DNA from: Planotetraspora phitsanulokensis
GTDB taxonomy: Bacteria > Actinomycetota > Actinomycetes > Streptosporangiales > Streptosporangiaceae
NCBI RefSeq assembly: GCF_016863295.1
Contig: NZ_BOOP01000026.1
Coordinates: 62,001 to 126,000 of the forward strand
Length of the DNA: 64,000 nt
Reading direction: 5' to 3'
In this document: one piece after another, positions 17,457 through 26,211 of the stretch
Layout: each line of letters begins with the position of its first letter
How positions within the stretch are numbered: the first letter of the stretch is position 1
Notes under the pieces: generated by a model
The model's input: the letters and a program-made list of their open reading frames with translations, nothing else
What the model was told of the DNA's origin: nothing
Databases searched by the model: none
Position numbers and translations under genes: made by a program

Positions 17457-17933
17457 ATGGCCCGAATCTCCGTCAAGGTCGACGGAATCGCCTACGAGGA
17501 CGATGTGGAGCCGCGACTGCTCCTCGTCCACTACCTCCGAGATCGGTTGGGGAAGACGGGGACCCCGATCGGTTGCGACACCACCAACTGCGGCGCCTGC
17601 ACGGTGCTCCTGGACGGCAGGAGCGTGAAGAGCTGCTCCGTGCTCGCCGTCCAGGCGGACGGCTGCGACGTCACCACCATCGAGGGCGTTTCGAGCAACG
17701 GGGAGTGGCATCCCGTGCAGAAGGCCTTCCACGAGGAGCACGCCCTCCAGTGCGGGTACTGCACTCCCGGCATGATCCTGGCCTCCATCGACCTGCTGAA
17801 GGACGATCCCGACCCGTCGGAGGATGCCGTACGCCAGGGCCTGGAGGGGAACCTGTGCCGGTGCACGGGCTACTGCAACATCGTCCGCGCCGTACGGCGG
17901 GCCGCTCAGGAGATGCGGGTGACGACGCCATGA
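17457..17933 (+). CDS. coxS: CO dehydrogenase-type [2Fe-2S] small subunit
   Basis: A 158-residue iron-sulfur subunit of the xanthine oxidase family. The N-terminal plant-type ferredoxin domain has Cys40, Cys45, Cys48 and Cys60 (CDTTNCGACT). The C-terminal helical domain has Cys99, Cys102, Cys134 and Cys136 (CGYCTPGM and NLCRCTGYC). It passes electrons between the molybdenum site of the large subunit and FAD of the medium subunit. It is first in the S-L-M order seen in form II operons, and its stop codon overlaps the large-subunit start (ATGA). Confidence 0.95.
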   Translation: MARISVKVDGIAYEDDVEPRLLLVHYLRDRLGKTGTPIGCDTTNCGACTVLLDGRSVKSCSVLAVQADGCDVTTIEGVSSNGEWHPVQKAFHEEHALQCGYCTPGMILASIDLLKDDPDPSEDAVRQGLEGNLCRCTGYCNIVRAVRRAAQEMRVTTP

Positions 17934-20341
17934 CCGAGCAACTCGACGCGGGCGCGGTCGCCCAGCAGATCAGGGAGCACGACGCCCTCGACGCTCCCGG
18001 CGGCGGCTCCGAGGTCGGCCGGGCGCGCAGGCGCAAGGAGGACGCGCGCCTGGTGACGGGCCGCACCCAGTGGACGGACAACATCCAGCTGCCCGGCATG
18101 CTCCACGTGGCGTTCCTGCGCAGCCCGATGGCGCACGCCAGGATCACCCGGGTGGACACCTCCGCGGCCCGCACCCGCCGCGGGGTCGTCGGCGTCTTCA
18201 GCGGCCAGGACTTCGCCGGAGAGCAGGGCAGCCTGCCGTGCGCGTGGCCCGTCACCGCCGACACCGTCATCCCCGAGCACCCGCCGATGGCCGTGACCAC
18301 GGTCCGGTACGTCGGCGAGGCGGTGGCCTGCGTGGTCGCCGTCGACCGCTACGCGGCGGCGGACGCGCTGGAGGCCATCGAGATCGACTACGAGCCGCTG
18401 GAGCCGGTCCTCGACATGACCGAGGCGCTGGCGGAAGGCGGCCCGAAGGTCCACGAGGCCGGCAACGAGTCCTTCACCTGGAAGTTCGCCGGAGGGGACA
18501 TCGAGGCGGCCTTCCATGAGGCGCCCGTCGTCATCGACAGGACCTACGTCCAGCAGCGGCTCATCCCGTCGGCGATGGAGCCGCGCGCGGTCGTGGCCCA
18601 GACCGACGGCGACCACTTCACCCTGCACTCCTCGACGCAGATCCCGCACGTCCTGCGGGTCATGCTCGCGCTGACCACCGGGATCCCCGAGCACAAGTTG
18701 CGGGTCATCGCGCCGGACGTGGGCGGCGGTTTCGGCTCCAAGCTGCAGGTCACCGCGGAGGAGGTGCTCTGTCTCCTGATCACCCGCCGCCTCGGCAAGC
18801 CGGTCAAGTGGACGGAGTCGCGCTCCGAGGGCAACATGACCGTCCACCACGGACGCGACCAGCTCCAGAACATCCGCGTCGCCGCCGACGCGGACGGCCG
18901 GATCAGGGGCGTGCAGGTGAAGCTGCTCGCCGACATGGGCGCCTACCTGATGCTGGTCACGCCGGGCGTCCCGCTCCTCGGCGCGTTCATGTACAACGGC
19001 GTCTACAAGATGGACGCCTACGACTTCACGTGCACCGGCGTCTTCACCAACAAGATGCCCACCGACGCCTACCGGGGCGCGGGCCGGCCCGAGGCCACCT
19101 ACGCGATCGAGCGCCTCATGGACGAGCTGGCGGTCGAGATCGGCGTCGATCCGATGGAGATCAGGCGGCGGAACTGGATCCAGCACTCCGAGTTCCCGTA
19201 CACCACCATCTGCGGCCTGACCTACGACTCGGGTAACTACGAGGCGGCCACCGACCGGGCGCTCGCCCTGTTCGGCTACGACAAGCTGCGGGCCGAGCAG
19301 TCGGACCGGCGGGAGCGTCATGACCCCGTCCAGCTCGGCATCGGGATCTCCACCTACACCGAGATGTGCGGCCTGGCGCCCAGCCGCGTCCTGGGCAGCC
19401 TCTCCTACGGCGCGGGCGGCTGGGAGCACGCCGACGTCCGGGTGCTCCCGACCGGCAAGGTCGAGGTGGTCACCGGCACCAGCCCGCACGGCCAGGGCCA
19501 CGAGACCGCGTGGAGCCAGATCGTCGCCGACTCGCTGGGCGTGCCGTTCGAGGACGTGGCGGTCCTCCACGGCGACACGGCGACGTCACACAAGGGCATG
19601 GACACCTACGGCTCACGCTCGCTGGTCGTGGGCGGGATCGCGGTCGTCCACGCCTGCGACAAGGTGAAGGAGAAGGCGCGGCAGGTCGCCGCGCACCTGA
19701 TGGAGGCCTCGCCCGACGACGTCGAGTTCTCCGAGGGCCGGTTCCGGGTCCGCGGCACCGGGACGTCGCAGACCATCCAGGAGATCGCCCTCGCGACGTT
19801 CGCGGCGCACAACCTGCCGGACGGCTTCGAGCCGAGGCTCGACGCGAGCGCCACCTTCGACCCGGAGAACTTCTCCTTCCCGCACGGGACGCACCTGTGC
19901 GCCGTCGAGGTCGACACCGAGACGGGGGCGACGGCGATCCGGTCGTACGTGGCCGTCGACGACGTCGGCAACGTGATCAACCCCCTCATCGTCGAGGGGC
20001 AGGTCCACGGCGGCATCGCCCAGGGGATCGCGCAGGCGTTGTTCGAGGAGGCGGTCTACGACTCGGACGGCAACCTGCTCACCACGACGATGGCCGACTA
20101 TCTGGTGCCGTCCGCGGCGGACCTGCCGAACTTCACCACCGACCGCACCGAGACCCCCGCGACCACGAACCCGCTGGGCGTCAAGGGCGTCGGCGAGGCG
20201 GGGACGATCGCGTCGACGCCGGCGGTGGTCAACGCGATCGTCGACGCGCTGCGCCCGCACGGCGTGCACGACGTGCGGATGCCCTGCACGCCGGAACGCG
20301 TCTGGCGAACCCTGCGGACCGGAGGAGGGGAGCCCGCATGA
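17930..20341 (+). CDS. coxL: Form II CO dehydrogenase-like molybdenum large subunit
   Basis: An 803-residue molybdopterin-binding subunit of the xanthine oxidase family. The active-site loop reads AYRGAGR (residues 380-386). This is the form II signature; form I CODH has AYRCSFR with the copper-binding cysteine. Other marks are GGGFGSK for the cofactor and a late GVGEAGT segment near the catalytic Glu region. Form II enzymes have uncertain or varied substrates, and CO oxidation should not be assumed. ATG 17930 overlaps the small-subunit stop by 4 bp and the medium-subunit start overlaps its own stop in the same way, indicating tight coupling. Confidence 0.93.
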   Translation: MTEQLDAGAVAQQIREHDALDAPGGGSEVGRARRRKEDARLVTGRTQWTDNIQLPGMLHVAFLRSPMAHARITRVDTSAARTRRGVVGVFSGQDFAGEQGSLPCAWPVTADTVIPEHPPMAVTTVRYVGEAVACVVAVDRYAAADALEAIEIDYEPLEPVLDMTEALAEGGPKVHEAGNESFTWKFAGGDIEAAFHEAPVVIDRTYVQQRLIPSAMEPRAVVAQTDGDHFTLHSSTQIPHVLRVMLALTTGIPEHKLRVIAPDVGGGFGSKLQVTAEEVLCLLITRRLGKPVKWTESRSEGNMTVHHGRDQLQNIRVAADADGRIRGVQVKLLADMGAYLMLVTPGVPLLGAFMYNGVYKMDAYDFTCTGVFTNKMPTDAYRGAGRPEATYAIERLMDELAVEIGVDPMEIRRRNWIQHSEFPYTTICGLTYDSGNYEAATDRALALFGYDKLRAEQSDRRERHDPVQLGIGISTYTEMCGLAPSRVLGSLSYGAGGWEHADVRVLPTGKVEVVTGTSPHGQGHETAWSQIVADSLGVPFEDVAVLHGDTATSHKGMDTYGSRSLVVGGIAVVHACDKVKEKARQVAAHLMEASPDDVEFSEGRFRVRGTGTSQTIQEIALATFAAHNLPDGFEPRLDASATFDPENFSFPHGTHLCAVEVDTETGATAIRSYVAVDDVGNVINPLIVEGQVHGGIAQGIAQALFEEAVYDSDGNLLTTTMADYLVPSAADLPNFTTDRTETPATTNPLGVKGVGEAGTIASTPAVVNAIVDALRPHGVHDVRMPCTPERVWRTLRTGGGEPA

Positions 20342-21213
20342 TCCCCGCGTCGTTCGACTACTTCAGGCCGTCGACCATCGAGGAGGCCGTGGACGTGCTC
20401 GCGGGCGCGGGCGAGGAGGCCAAGGTCCTGGCCGGAGGCCACTCGCTGCTGCCCCTGCTGCGCCTGCGGCTGGCGTATCCCACGGCTCTGATCGACGTGG
20501 GCCGTGTCGCCGGATTGCGGGGCGTGTCCGATCGGGGCGACCACGTCCACATCGGGGCGACCACCACCCACGACGAGGTCGTCCGCTCCCCGATCGTCAG
20601 GGAGCACTGCCCGCTCGTCGCCCTGGCGACCGCGACCGTCGCCGACCCGGCCGTGCGGCACCGTGGCACGTTCGGCGGCTCGCTGGCACACGCCGACCCG
20701 GCCGGAGACCTGCCCGCCGTCGCGCTGGCCCTGGACATGGTCCTCGAGGTCAGGTCGTCCGCGGGCGAGCGGACGATCCCGGCGGCCGGCTTCTTCCTCG
20801 ACTACCTCGAGTCGGCTCTCGCGCCCGGGGAGATCCTCACCGGGGTCCGGGTGCCGAAGCTCGGCCCGGGATGGGGCTTCCACTACGAGAAGTTCCACCG
20901 TACGGCGCAGGCCTGGGCGACCGTCGGCGTCGCGGCGGCCGTCAGGCAGACGAACGGGACCGTCGAGGAGGTGCGCGTCGGCCTGACCAACATGGGTCCC
21001 ACCCCGGTGCGCGCCGCGGCCGTCGAAGAGGCGGCCCGGGGCGTCGAGGCCGGGCAGAACGGCGCGCTGCGCCGGGCGGCGGAGCAGGCCGCCGAGGGCA
21101 CCGATCCGCCGGCCGACCTGCACGCCCAGCCCGACTACCGGATGCATCTCGCCCGGGTGCTGACGCACCGGGCGCTGGTGTCCGCGTCGGCCCACCGCTC
21201 CCCGCTGACGTGA
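20338..21213 (+). CDS. coxM: CO dehydrogenase-type FAD-binding medium subunit
   Basis: A 291-residue flavoprotein of the CODH/xanthine dehydrogenase FAD family. The two FAD pyrophosphate-binding motifs are AGGHS (32-36) and TFGGSLAH (111-118). The C-terminal domain contains the family's WATVGVAAAV segment. It takes electrons from the [2Fe-2S] subunit and hands them to the respiratory chain. GGAGGAGGGG lies 7 nt before ATG 20338, which overlaps the large-subunit stop by 4 bp. Confidence 0.94.
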   Translation: MIPASFDYFRPSTIEEAVDVLAGAGEEAKVLAGGHSLLPLLRLRLAYPTALIDVGRVAGLRGVSDRGDHVHIGATTTHDEVVRSPIVREHCPLVALATATVADPAVRHRGTFGGSLAHADPAGDLPAVALALDMVLEVRSSAGERTIPAAGFFLDYLESALAPGEILTGVRVPKLGPGWGFHYEKFHRTAQAWATVGVAAAVRQTNGTVEEVRVGLTNMGPTPVRAAAVEEAARGVEAGQNGALRRAAEQAAEGTDPPADLHAQPDYRMHLARVLTHRALVSASAHRSPLT

Positions 21214-21423
21214 TCGGGCGGCGTACGGGGAACGAGCCGTAGGAGGGCGTTCCGCCGTCCGCGGCCTGGTGATCTCAGGTCGCGGACGGCGGAGCCGCAC
21301 GGGGTACGGCTCCCGCGAGGTGGCGGATCCGGTTTCGCGAGTCGTAGTGTCACAAATGGGGGTTCGCACGCGACCTCACGTCGGCTGCCGGGGTCGCGCG
21401 CCATTTCAGAACGGAGTCGAGCC

Positions 21424-22242
21424 ATGGCGATGCGCTTCGAGCATGAGTTCACGGTTCCGGTGCCGGTCGAGCAGGCCTGGTCGGTGCTCGTCGACGTCGA
21501 ACGGATCGCCCCGTGCCTGCCGGGCGCGGCCCTCGAATCCGTCGAGGACGGCGCCTTCGCGGGCCGCATGCGGGTGAAGGTCGGGCCGATCACCGTCACC
21601 TACCGCGGAGAGGCGACGTTCGAGGACGTCGACAAGGACGCCCGGACGGTCACGCTGAAGGCGTCGGGCAAGGAGGCCCGCGGGGCGGGCACCGCGAGCG
21701 CCGAGGTCACCGCCCATCTGTTCCCCGAGGCCGACCGGACCCGGGTGCACGTGGACACGTCGTTCAACATCACGGGGAGGCCCGCGCAGTTCGGGCGGGG
21801 CGTGATGGCCGACGTCGGCGCCCGGCTCATCGACCGCTTCGCCGCCAACCTCGCCGCGCTCCTCGAAGAGGCCGGGGAGGAAGTGGAGCGGGCGGAGTCC
21901 CCCGAGACCGTCACCTCCGGCGCGGCCGGCCCGAGGACCGAGGCTCCGGTGGGCGTCGCCGCACCGGCCGGCGGAACACGCGCCTCGGCCGGCGCCGGAA
22001 GCGAGAACGGCGTATCTCCGCATCCGGATCTTCGGGTGGTCCCCCCGTGGCCTGAGGCCGCCGGCAGCATGGACACCCAGCCTGAGGGCGTCTCGCGGGT
22101 CTACCGGTCCGCCGAGGAGGAGGCGCTCGATCTGCTCGAGGTCGCCGGCGCGCCGCTGTTGCGGCGGCTCGCGCCCGCGCTGGGCGCGCTGGCGGCCGTC
22201 GCCGTGCTGGCCTATCTGGTGCGCCGGCTGCTTCGCAGGTGA
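21424..22242 (+). CDS. coxG: CoxG-like SRPBCC protein with C-terminal anchor
   Basis: A 272-residue protein. Residues 1-150 are a CoxG/SRPBCC domain (FEHEFTVPVPVEQAWSVLVD, then CLPGAALESVEDG and RVKVGPITVTYRGEA). A variable Pro/Ala/Gly linker follows. The last ~30 residues form a membrane helix ending in basic residues (ALAAVAVLAYLVRRLLRR), so it sits on the inner membrane face. CoxG proteins recruit or support CO dehydrogenase-type enzymes at the membrane. It lies 210 bp downstream of coxM, probably with its own promoter. It is the only accessory cox gene in the cluster: no coxD, coxE or coxF is present. Confidence 0.88.
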   Translation: MAMRFEHEFTVPVPVEQAWSVLVDVERIAPCLPGAALESVEDGAFAGRMRVKVGPITVTYRGEATFEDVDKDARTVTLKASGKEARGAGTASAEVTAHLFPEADRTRVHVDTSFNITGRPAQFGRGVMADVGARLIDRFAANLAALLEEAGEEVERAESPETVTSGAAGPRTEAPVGVAAPAGGTRASAGAGSENGVSPHPDLRVVPPWPEAAGSMDTQPEGVSRVYRSAEEEALDLLEVAGAPLLRRLAPALGALAAVAVLAYLVRRLLRR

Positions 22243-22255
22243 GGCGCGGGCGCCC

Positions 22256-22283
22256 GATGCCGCCTGAAGCGAGAGGCGGCATC
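22256..22283 (+). terminator. Hairpin terminator after coxG
   Basis: Arms GATGCCGCCT (22256-22265) and AGGCGGCATC (22274-22283) pair perfectly over 10 bp with an 8-nt loop, 13 bp after the coxG stop codon and before the convergent sulfotransferase gene. No U-tract follows. Confidence 0.65.
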
Positions 22284-22399
22284 CGAGCGTCGCCGCGCGG
22301 GAGCCTCCGGGAGGCCAGGGATTGCCTCCGGGAGACCGGCCCGCCGCGATGGAACGCGGTGTGTTGTCGTGGGCCGGATCGGCTCCCGCGCGGGAGGCG

Positions 22400-23440
22400 T
22401 CAGCGGGCGACGAGCTCGCGGGTCCGCTGCTGGGGCAGCCCGGCCAGCCTGCGCTGGCCGTCGGTCAGCAGCGCCGCGATGGGGCCGGGCTCACGGAGCC
22501 GGCTGAAGCGGTCGCGGTTGTACTTGCGCAGCCGTGCCGACCTGCGCTTGGACGCGGCGTCCTTGTACGCGGCCACGTGCCGGCGCTCGGGCTTGGGCGC
22601 CCCGGTGAGCTCGTACCCGTGGTGGGCCAGCCGCTCGCTGAGGACGTCCTCGCACAGGGCGATCTCCCACGGCTCGAGCCGACTGGCCCAGCTTCCCGTG
22701 CGGGCGGTGGTCACCTCCTGGTGGGTGTTGCTGTGCCACACCTTGTGCGAGGGCACGGCCACCTCGGCCATGTGCTGGGGCTGGCACATCGCCGGGTCGT
22801 AGTCCTCCCCGATGAACATGCACAGCTTCTTGAGCTCGGCCTCCGGGTCGGCCGTCAGGTCCTCGTAGCGGAGCTGGTAGAAGGTGTCGGCCGGCAGCTT
22901 GCGGGCGTGACGGCGGCCGAAGTCGATCGCCTCCGCCCAGTTGGCCATCGCGCCGATGCTGTCCGGCTTGTACCAGGGCATCTCCTTCAGGGAGGCGACG
23001 CAGTCGCGGCCGTCCCTGACGATGTGCACGAACTGGGCATCGGGGAACAGGCGCGTGAGGATCTCGACGTGCCGGTAGTAGCTGGGCCGCTTGTCGCCCC
23101 AGCGCGGCTTGCCGAACCGCTCGGCGTACGACTTGAAGACCATCCCGATGACCGAGCCGAGGCTGCCGGGGCCGAGCATGGCGGCCTGGACGAACTCGGC
23201 CGTGTCGAGGCCGAGCTCCCGGAACTTGGTGTTGCGCCCGTTGGCGATCCACTTCGCGAGCTTGCGGCGGTTGTCGGCCAGCCGCATGTCGCCGTACATC
23301 CTGCGCGAGAAGTACGCGGTTCCCACGAAGCGCGTCTCCGGTGGAACGGCTATGCGCTGGTGGGAGTGCAGCATGAGCTGCAGCATCGTGGTGCCCGAAC
23401 GCGGGCAACCGACCACGAATACCGGCCTGTCGGACTGCAT
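22400..23440 (-). CDS. PAPS-dependent sulfotransferase
   Basis: A 346-residue sulfotransferase. The 5'-phosphosulfate-binding loop is GCPRSGTTMLQLML (about residues 10-23) and the 3'-phosphate-binding motif is FVHIVRDGRDCVASLK in the middle; both PAPS contacts are intact. The C-terminal ~50 residues are Arg/Lys-rich. The ATG at 23440 has GGGGGA 8 nt upstream; the frame stays open further but without a supported start. It heads the left side of the surface-polymer cluster, next to a CDP-alcohol phosphatidyltransferase and a Stealth phosphotransferase, so a cell-surface glycan or lipid acceptor is likely. The acceptor is not determinable from sequence. Confidence 0.9.
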   Translation of the reverse strand: MQSDRPVFVVGCPRSGTTMLQLMLHSHQRIAVPPETRFVGTAYFSRRMYGDMRLADNRRKLAKWIANGRNTKFRELGLDTAEFVQAAMLGPGSLGSVIGMVFKSYAERFGKPRWGDKRPSYYRHVEILTRLFPDAQFVHIVRDGRDCVASLKEMPWYKPDSIGAMANWAEAIDFGRRHARKLPADTFYQLRYEDLTADPEAELKKLCMFIGEDYDPAMCQPQHMAEVAVPSHKVWHSNTHQEVTTARTGSWASRLEPWEIALCEDVLSERLAHHGYELTGAPKPERRHVAAYKDAASKRRSARLRKYNRDRFSRLREPGPIAALLTDGQRRLAGLPQQRTRELVAR

Positions 23441-23559
23441 GAGATCAATCCCCCGTTGTGAGTTAAGAAGCGTGATGGCCGGCCGCCGCCCCCGTGGAGG
23501 CGGCCCGCCGCTCGTGCACCGGACGTAAGGCTCCGGCGCGCGATGTGGAGATCCGCCGA

Positions 23560-24447
23560 TCAGACAAGGATCTGTTCCTTCTTCGGCGCGCTCTTGGGAA
23601 TCTGGCGCGAAGCCAGCCAAACGCGATAGATGAGGCTGATCTCGAAGGCCAGCAGCAGCGCGCCCGCGCCGATCGACGTCGGCACGAACGCCCATGAGCC
23701 GAGCAGAGGGGCGACGACGAACACCGCCGCCTCGAACTCGATCCCGCTGAAGAAATGTGTGCGTACGCGGTACTTGATGAGAGTGAGTCGGAACCGGTCG
23801 TACCAGGGGAACCGAGCGTGGAACGCCTTCTGCAGGTCGACCACCGCCTTGCCGTCCTCACGGTTCTCCTTGGCCTCCCGCGCCACCGTGAGCGCGTCCG
23901 TCTCCGGCCGGGCCTTGAGCACGTCCTCGACGAAGACCACCTGCGTCTGAGCTCTCGCCTTGGCCAGTGCGCGGGTGGCTTCCCTGACCTTCTTGAGCTG
24001 CGGCCCGTTGATGTAACGGAAGAAGTCCAGGAGGACGACGCCCACGCCCGCGATGAGGAAACCGTGGTCCCCCGTGCGCGCGTACTCGCCGACGCCGAGC
24101 CCGAAGGCGCAGCAGGCGAACCTGATCCGGTCGCCGACGAAGTCGAGCCAGAGACCGAACGGCGTCCCGGTCCCCTTCAAACGGGCGATCTTCCCGTCCA
24201 TGCAGTCGACCATGAAGCTCAGATAGAACAGCGCCGCTCCGATAGCCAGCTCTCCCACGCCGAACGCGGCCACGGAGCCGAAGCCCAAGAGCATCGAGAG
24301 CCCCGTGAGCGCGTTGGGCGTGAGAGAGGTGTGGTTCGCGACGAGCAGCGCGAGCCGACAGGCGATCGGGTCGACCATGAACACGGTCCACCAAGCGTCC
24401 CTCGACTTGCGAGTTGCGAGTATGTCGTCCAGCGTGTAGCGCCCCAT
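23560..24447 (-). CDS. CDP-alcohol phosphatidyltransferase family membrane protein
   Basis: About 295 residues. The full CDP-alcohol phosphotransferase signature D-x2-D-G-x2-A-R-x8-G-x3-D-x3-D is present (VDCMDGKIARLKGTGTPFG, then LWLDFVGD). Six membrane segments are spread over the protein, and a long soluble insert (about 170-225) rich in Ala/Lys/Glu separates the first and second membrane halves. Such enzymes move a phosphoalcohol from CDP to an acceptor alcohol; acceptor and donor here are unknown. ATG 24447 (MGRYTLDDILATR) is my choice. An in-frame ATG at 24519 would add a hydrophobic 24-residue leader. Confidence 0.88.
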   Translation of the reverse strand: MGRYTLDDILATRKSRDAWWTVFMVDPIACRLALLVANHTSLTPNALTGLSMLLGFGSVAAFGVGELAIGAALFYLSFMVDCMDGKIARLKGTGTPFGLWLDFVGDRIRFACCAFGLGVGEYARTGDHGFLIAGVGVVLLDFFRYINGPQLKKVREATRALAKARAQTQVVFVEDVLKARPETDALTVAREAKENREDGKAVVDLQKAFHARFPWYDRFRLTLIKYRVRTHFFSGIEFEAAVFVVAPLLGSWAFVPTSIGAGALLLAFEISLIYRVWLASRQIPKSAPKKEQILV

Positions 24448-24603
24448 GCAGGTAAGAATGACTACAGCGAGTAGCGCGACACCCGCACTTCGATAACAGG
24501 CAGGGCATCTCGTTGCCACTTCTTGACCGTCATCCCCACCTGGGTAAACCCTCCGCCAACGCCGTCAGCCATCCGTTACAGTCCGTGTCCGGGGGGAGAG
24601 ATC

Positions 24604-26211
24604 ATGCCGGTTATCACCTTGTACCGGCAGCTGCAGGGGCGGCTGCCATCCGGGGAGTCCACGCCGCGGTCGGCTCTGATCCGTGAGGACGCGAGCCCAC
24701 TTCAGGCGCAACGGGAAACCCTGGACATCGTCTGCAGGCGGCTGTCCGCCGCCAAAGTGGCCTACTTCTGCGTTCGTCCCATGCCGGGCCACCCGCCCGT
24801 CGTCGCCGTCGCACAGCGCGACCGCGAGCGGGCGCTCACCACGTTGGCCTCGAGCGGCAGGCCGCTGCTCGCCGCGCGACTGCCGTACGGCAAGGGGGCG
24901 AGGGGCCGGGCGCCCGAAGAGATCGGCCGGATGCGCCCGCTGAAGCGGGTGGCCGCGCAGCTGCACGACGCCTGGGCCGTGCGGGTGGGGCTGTACTTCA
25001 CCAGCCCGTCGCGAACCTTGACGATCGGCCCCGAACACGGCTGTGACCTGGAGTTCTGGGCCAAGCAGAAAGGCATGCTCATCGCGCCGAGGCCCAATCC
25101 CGCGTGCGCGAGCGTGCCGGCCAAGGCCAAGGCGGTCCAGGGGGGCGAGGAACTGTTCAACACGCTCGTGTCCGCGGGCCAGGGAGTGCGCACCTACCGG
25201 ACGCGTCCGGAGTTCACCCGGCGCCTGGTCGGCGACATCGACTTCCCGATCGACGCGGTCTACACCTGGGTCGACGGCGCCGACCCCGCATGGCGCGCCC
25301 GTCGCGACCAGGCCCTCGCCGAGGGCGGCGGGCCGACGGGCACGCTCAGCGAGATGGCCACGACCGAGGCCAGGTTCACCAGCAGAGAGGAGCTGCGGTA
25401 CTCCCTGCGATCGTTGCTGACGTACGCGCCGTGGATCAACCGCGTGTGGATCGTGACCGCCGGTCAGACACCGCCGTGGCTCGACACGACGCACCCCATG
25501 GTCCGCGTGGTGGATCACAAGGAGATCTTCAACGACCCCTCGGTGCTGCCGGTCTTCAACTCGCACGCGATCGAGACCCAGCTGCATCACATCGACGGGC
25601 TGGCCGAGCACTTCCTCTACCTGAACGACGACTTCTTCCTGGGCAGGCCGCTGCCGTCGCGGACGTTCTTCGAGGCGAACGGAATCACCCGGTTCTTCCC
25701 CAGCCTGGCGCACGTGCCGTTCGGCGCTCCCGAGTCCGAGGAGTCGCCCGTCCACGCGGCCGGCATGAACAACCGGCGCATGCTGGAGGACCTCTCAGGG
25801 CGAACGCTGACGCAGAAGCTGAAGCACGCCCCCTACGCCCTGCGCCGCTCCGTCCTGTACGAACTGGAGGAGCGGTTCAATGACGAGTTCGAGGCCACGT
25901 CGCGCAGCAGGTTCAGGCGCACCTCCGACATCTCGGCCCTGTCGTCACTGGTGCACTACTACAGCTATCTGAACGGCAGGGCCGTGCCGGGCAACGTGGA
26001 GTACACCTACGTGGACCTGGCGCTGCGCAAGACGCCGGCCAAGCTGCGCCGCATGCTGGCCAGGCGCTGGCACGACGCCTTCTGTCTCAACGACACCGCA
26101 CCGACCACGCCCGAGCAGGACGCGCTGCTGGTCCGCTTCCTCCGGGCCTACTACCCGACGCCGGTGCCGTTCGAGCTCGACCAAGGAGGGTCGCCCGCTC
26201 GCCGCTCGTAG
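24604..26211 (+). CDS. Stealth family polysaccharide phosphotransferase
   Basis: A 535-residue protein. Residues 1 to about 210 are a variable N-terminal region. The four Stealth conserved regions then follow: CR1 IDAVYTWVDGADPAW (about 216-230), CR2 SREELRYSLRSLL with WINRVWIVTAGQTPPWL (about 260-297), CR3 HFLYLNDDFFLGRPL (about 337-351) and a CR4-like FCLNDTAPTTPEQ near the C-terminus. Stealth proteins transfer hexose-1-phosphate from UDP-sugars, making phosphodiester-linked capsules. ATG 24604 follows a GGGGGGAGAG ribosome-binding site. It is divergent from the CDP-alcohol transferase gene, and its last 61 bp overlap the convergent GT-C gene. Confidence 0.92.
   Translation: MPVITLYRQLQGRLPSGESTPRSALIREDASPLQAQRETLDIVCRRLSAAKVAYFCVRPMPGHPPVVAVAQRDRERALTTLASSGRPLLAARLPYGKGARGRAPEEIGRMRPLKRVAAQLHDAWAVRVGLYFTSPSRTLTIGPEHGCDLEFWAKQKGMLIAPRPNPACASVPAKAKAVQGGEELFNTLVSAGQGVRTYRTRPEFTRRLVGDIDFPIDAVYTWVDGADPAWRARRDQALAEGGGPTGTLSEMATTEARFTSREELRYSLRSLLTYAPWINRVWIVTAGQTPPWLDTTHPMVRVVDHKEIFNDPSVLPVFNSHAIETQLHHIDGLAEHFLYLNDDFFLGRPLPSRTFFEANGITRFFPSLAHVPFGAPESEESPVHAAGMNNRRMLEDLSGRTLTQKLKHAPYALRRSVLYELEERFNDEFEATSRSRFRRTSDISALSSLVHYYSYLNGRAVPGNVEYTYVDLALRKTPAKLRRMLARRWHDAFCLNDTAPTTPEQDALLVRFLRAYYPTPVPFELDQGGSPARRS

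Noticed and set aside
17930-20341. Form I aerobic CO dehydrogenase
   Set aside because: Form I has AYRCSFR in the active-site loop with the copper-binding cysteine; this subunit has AYRGAGR, so it is form II.
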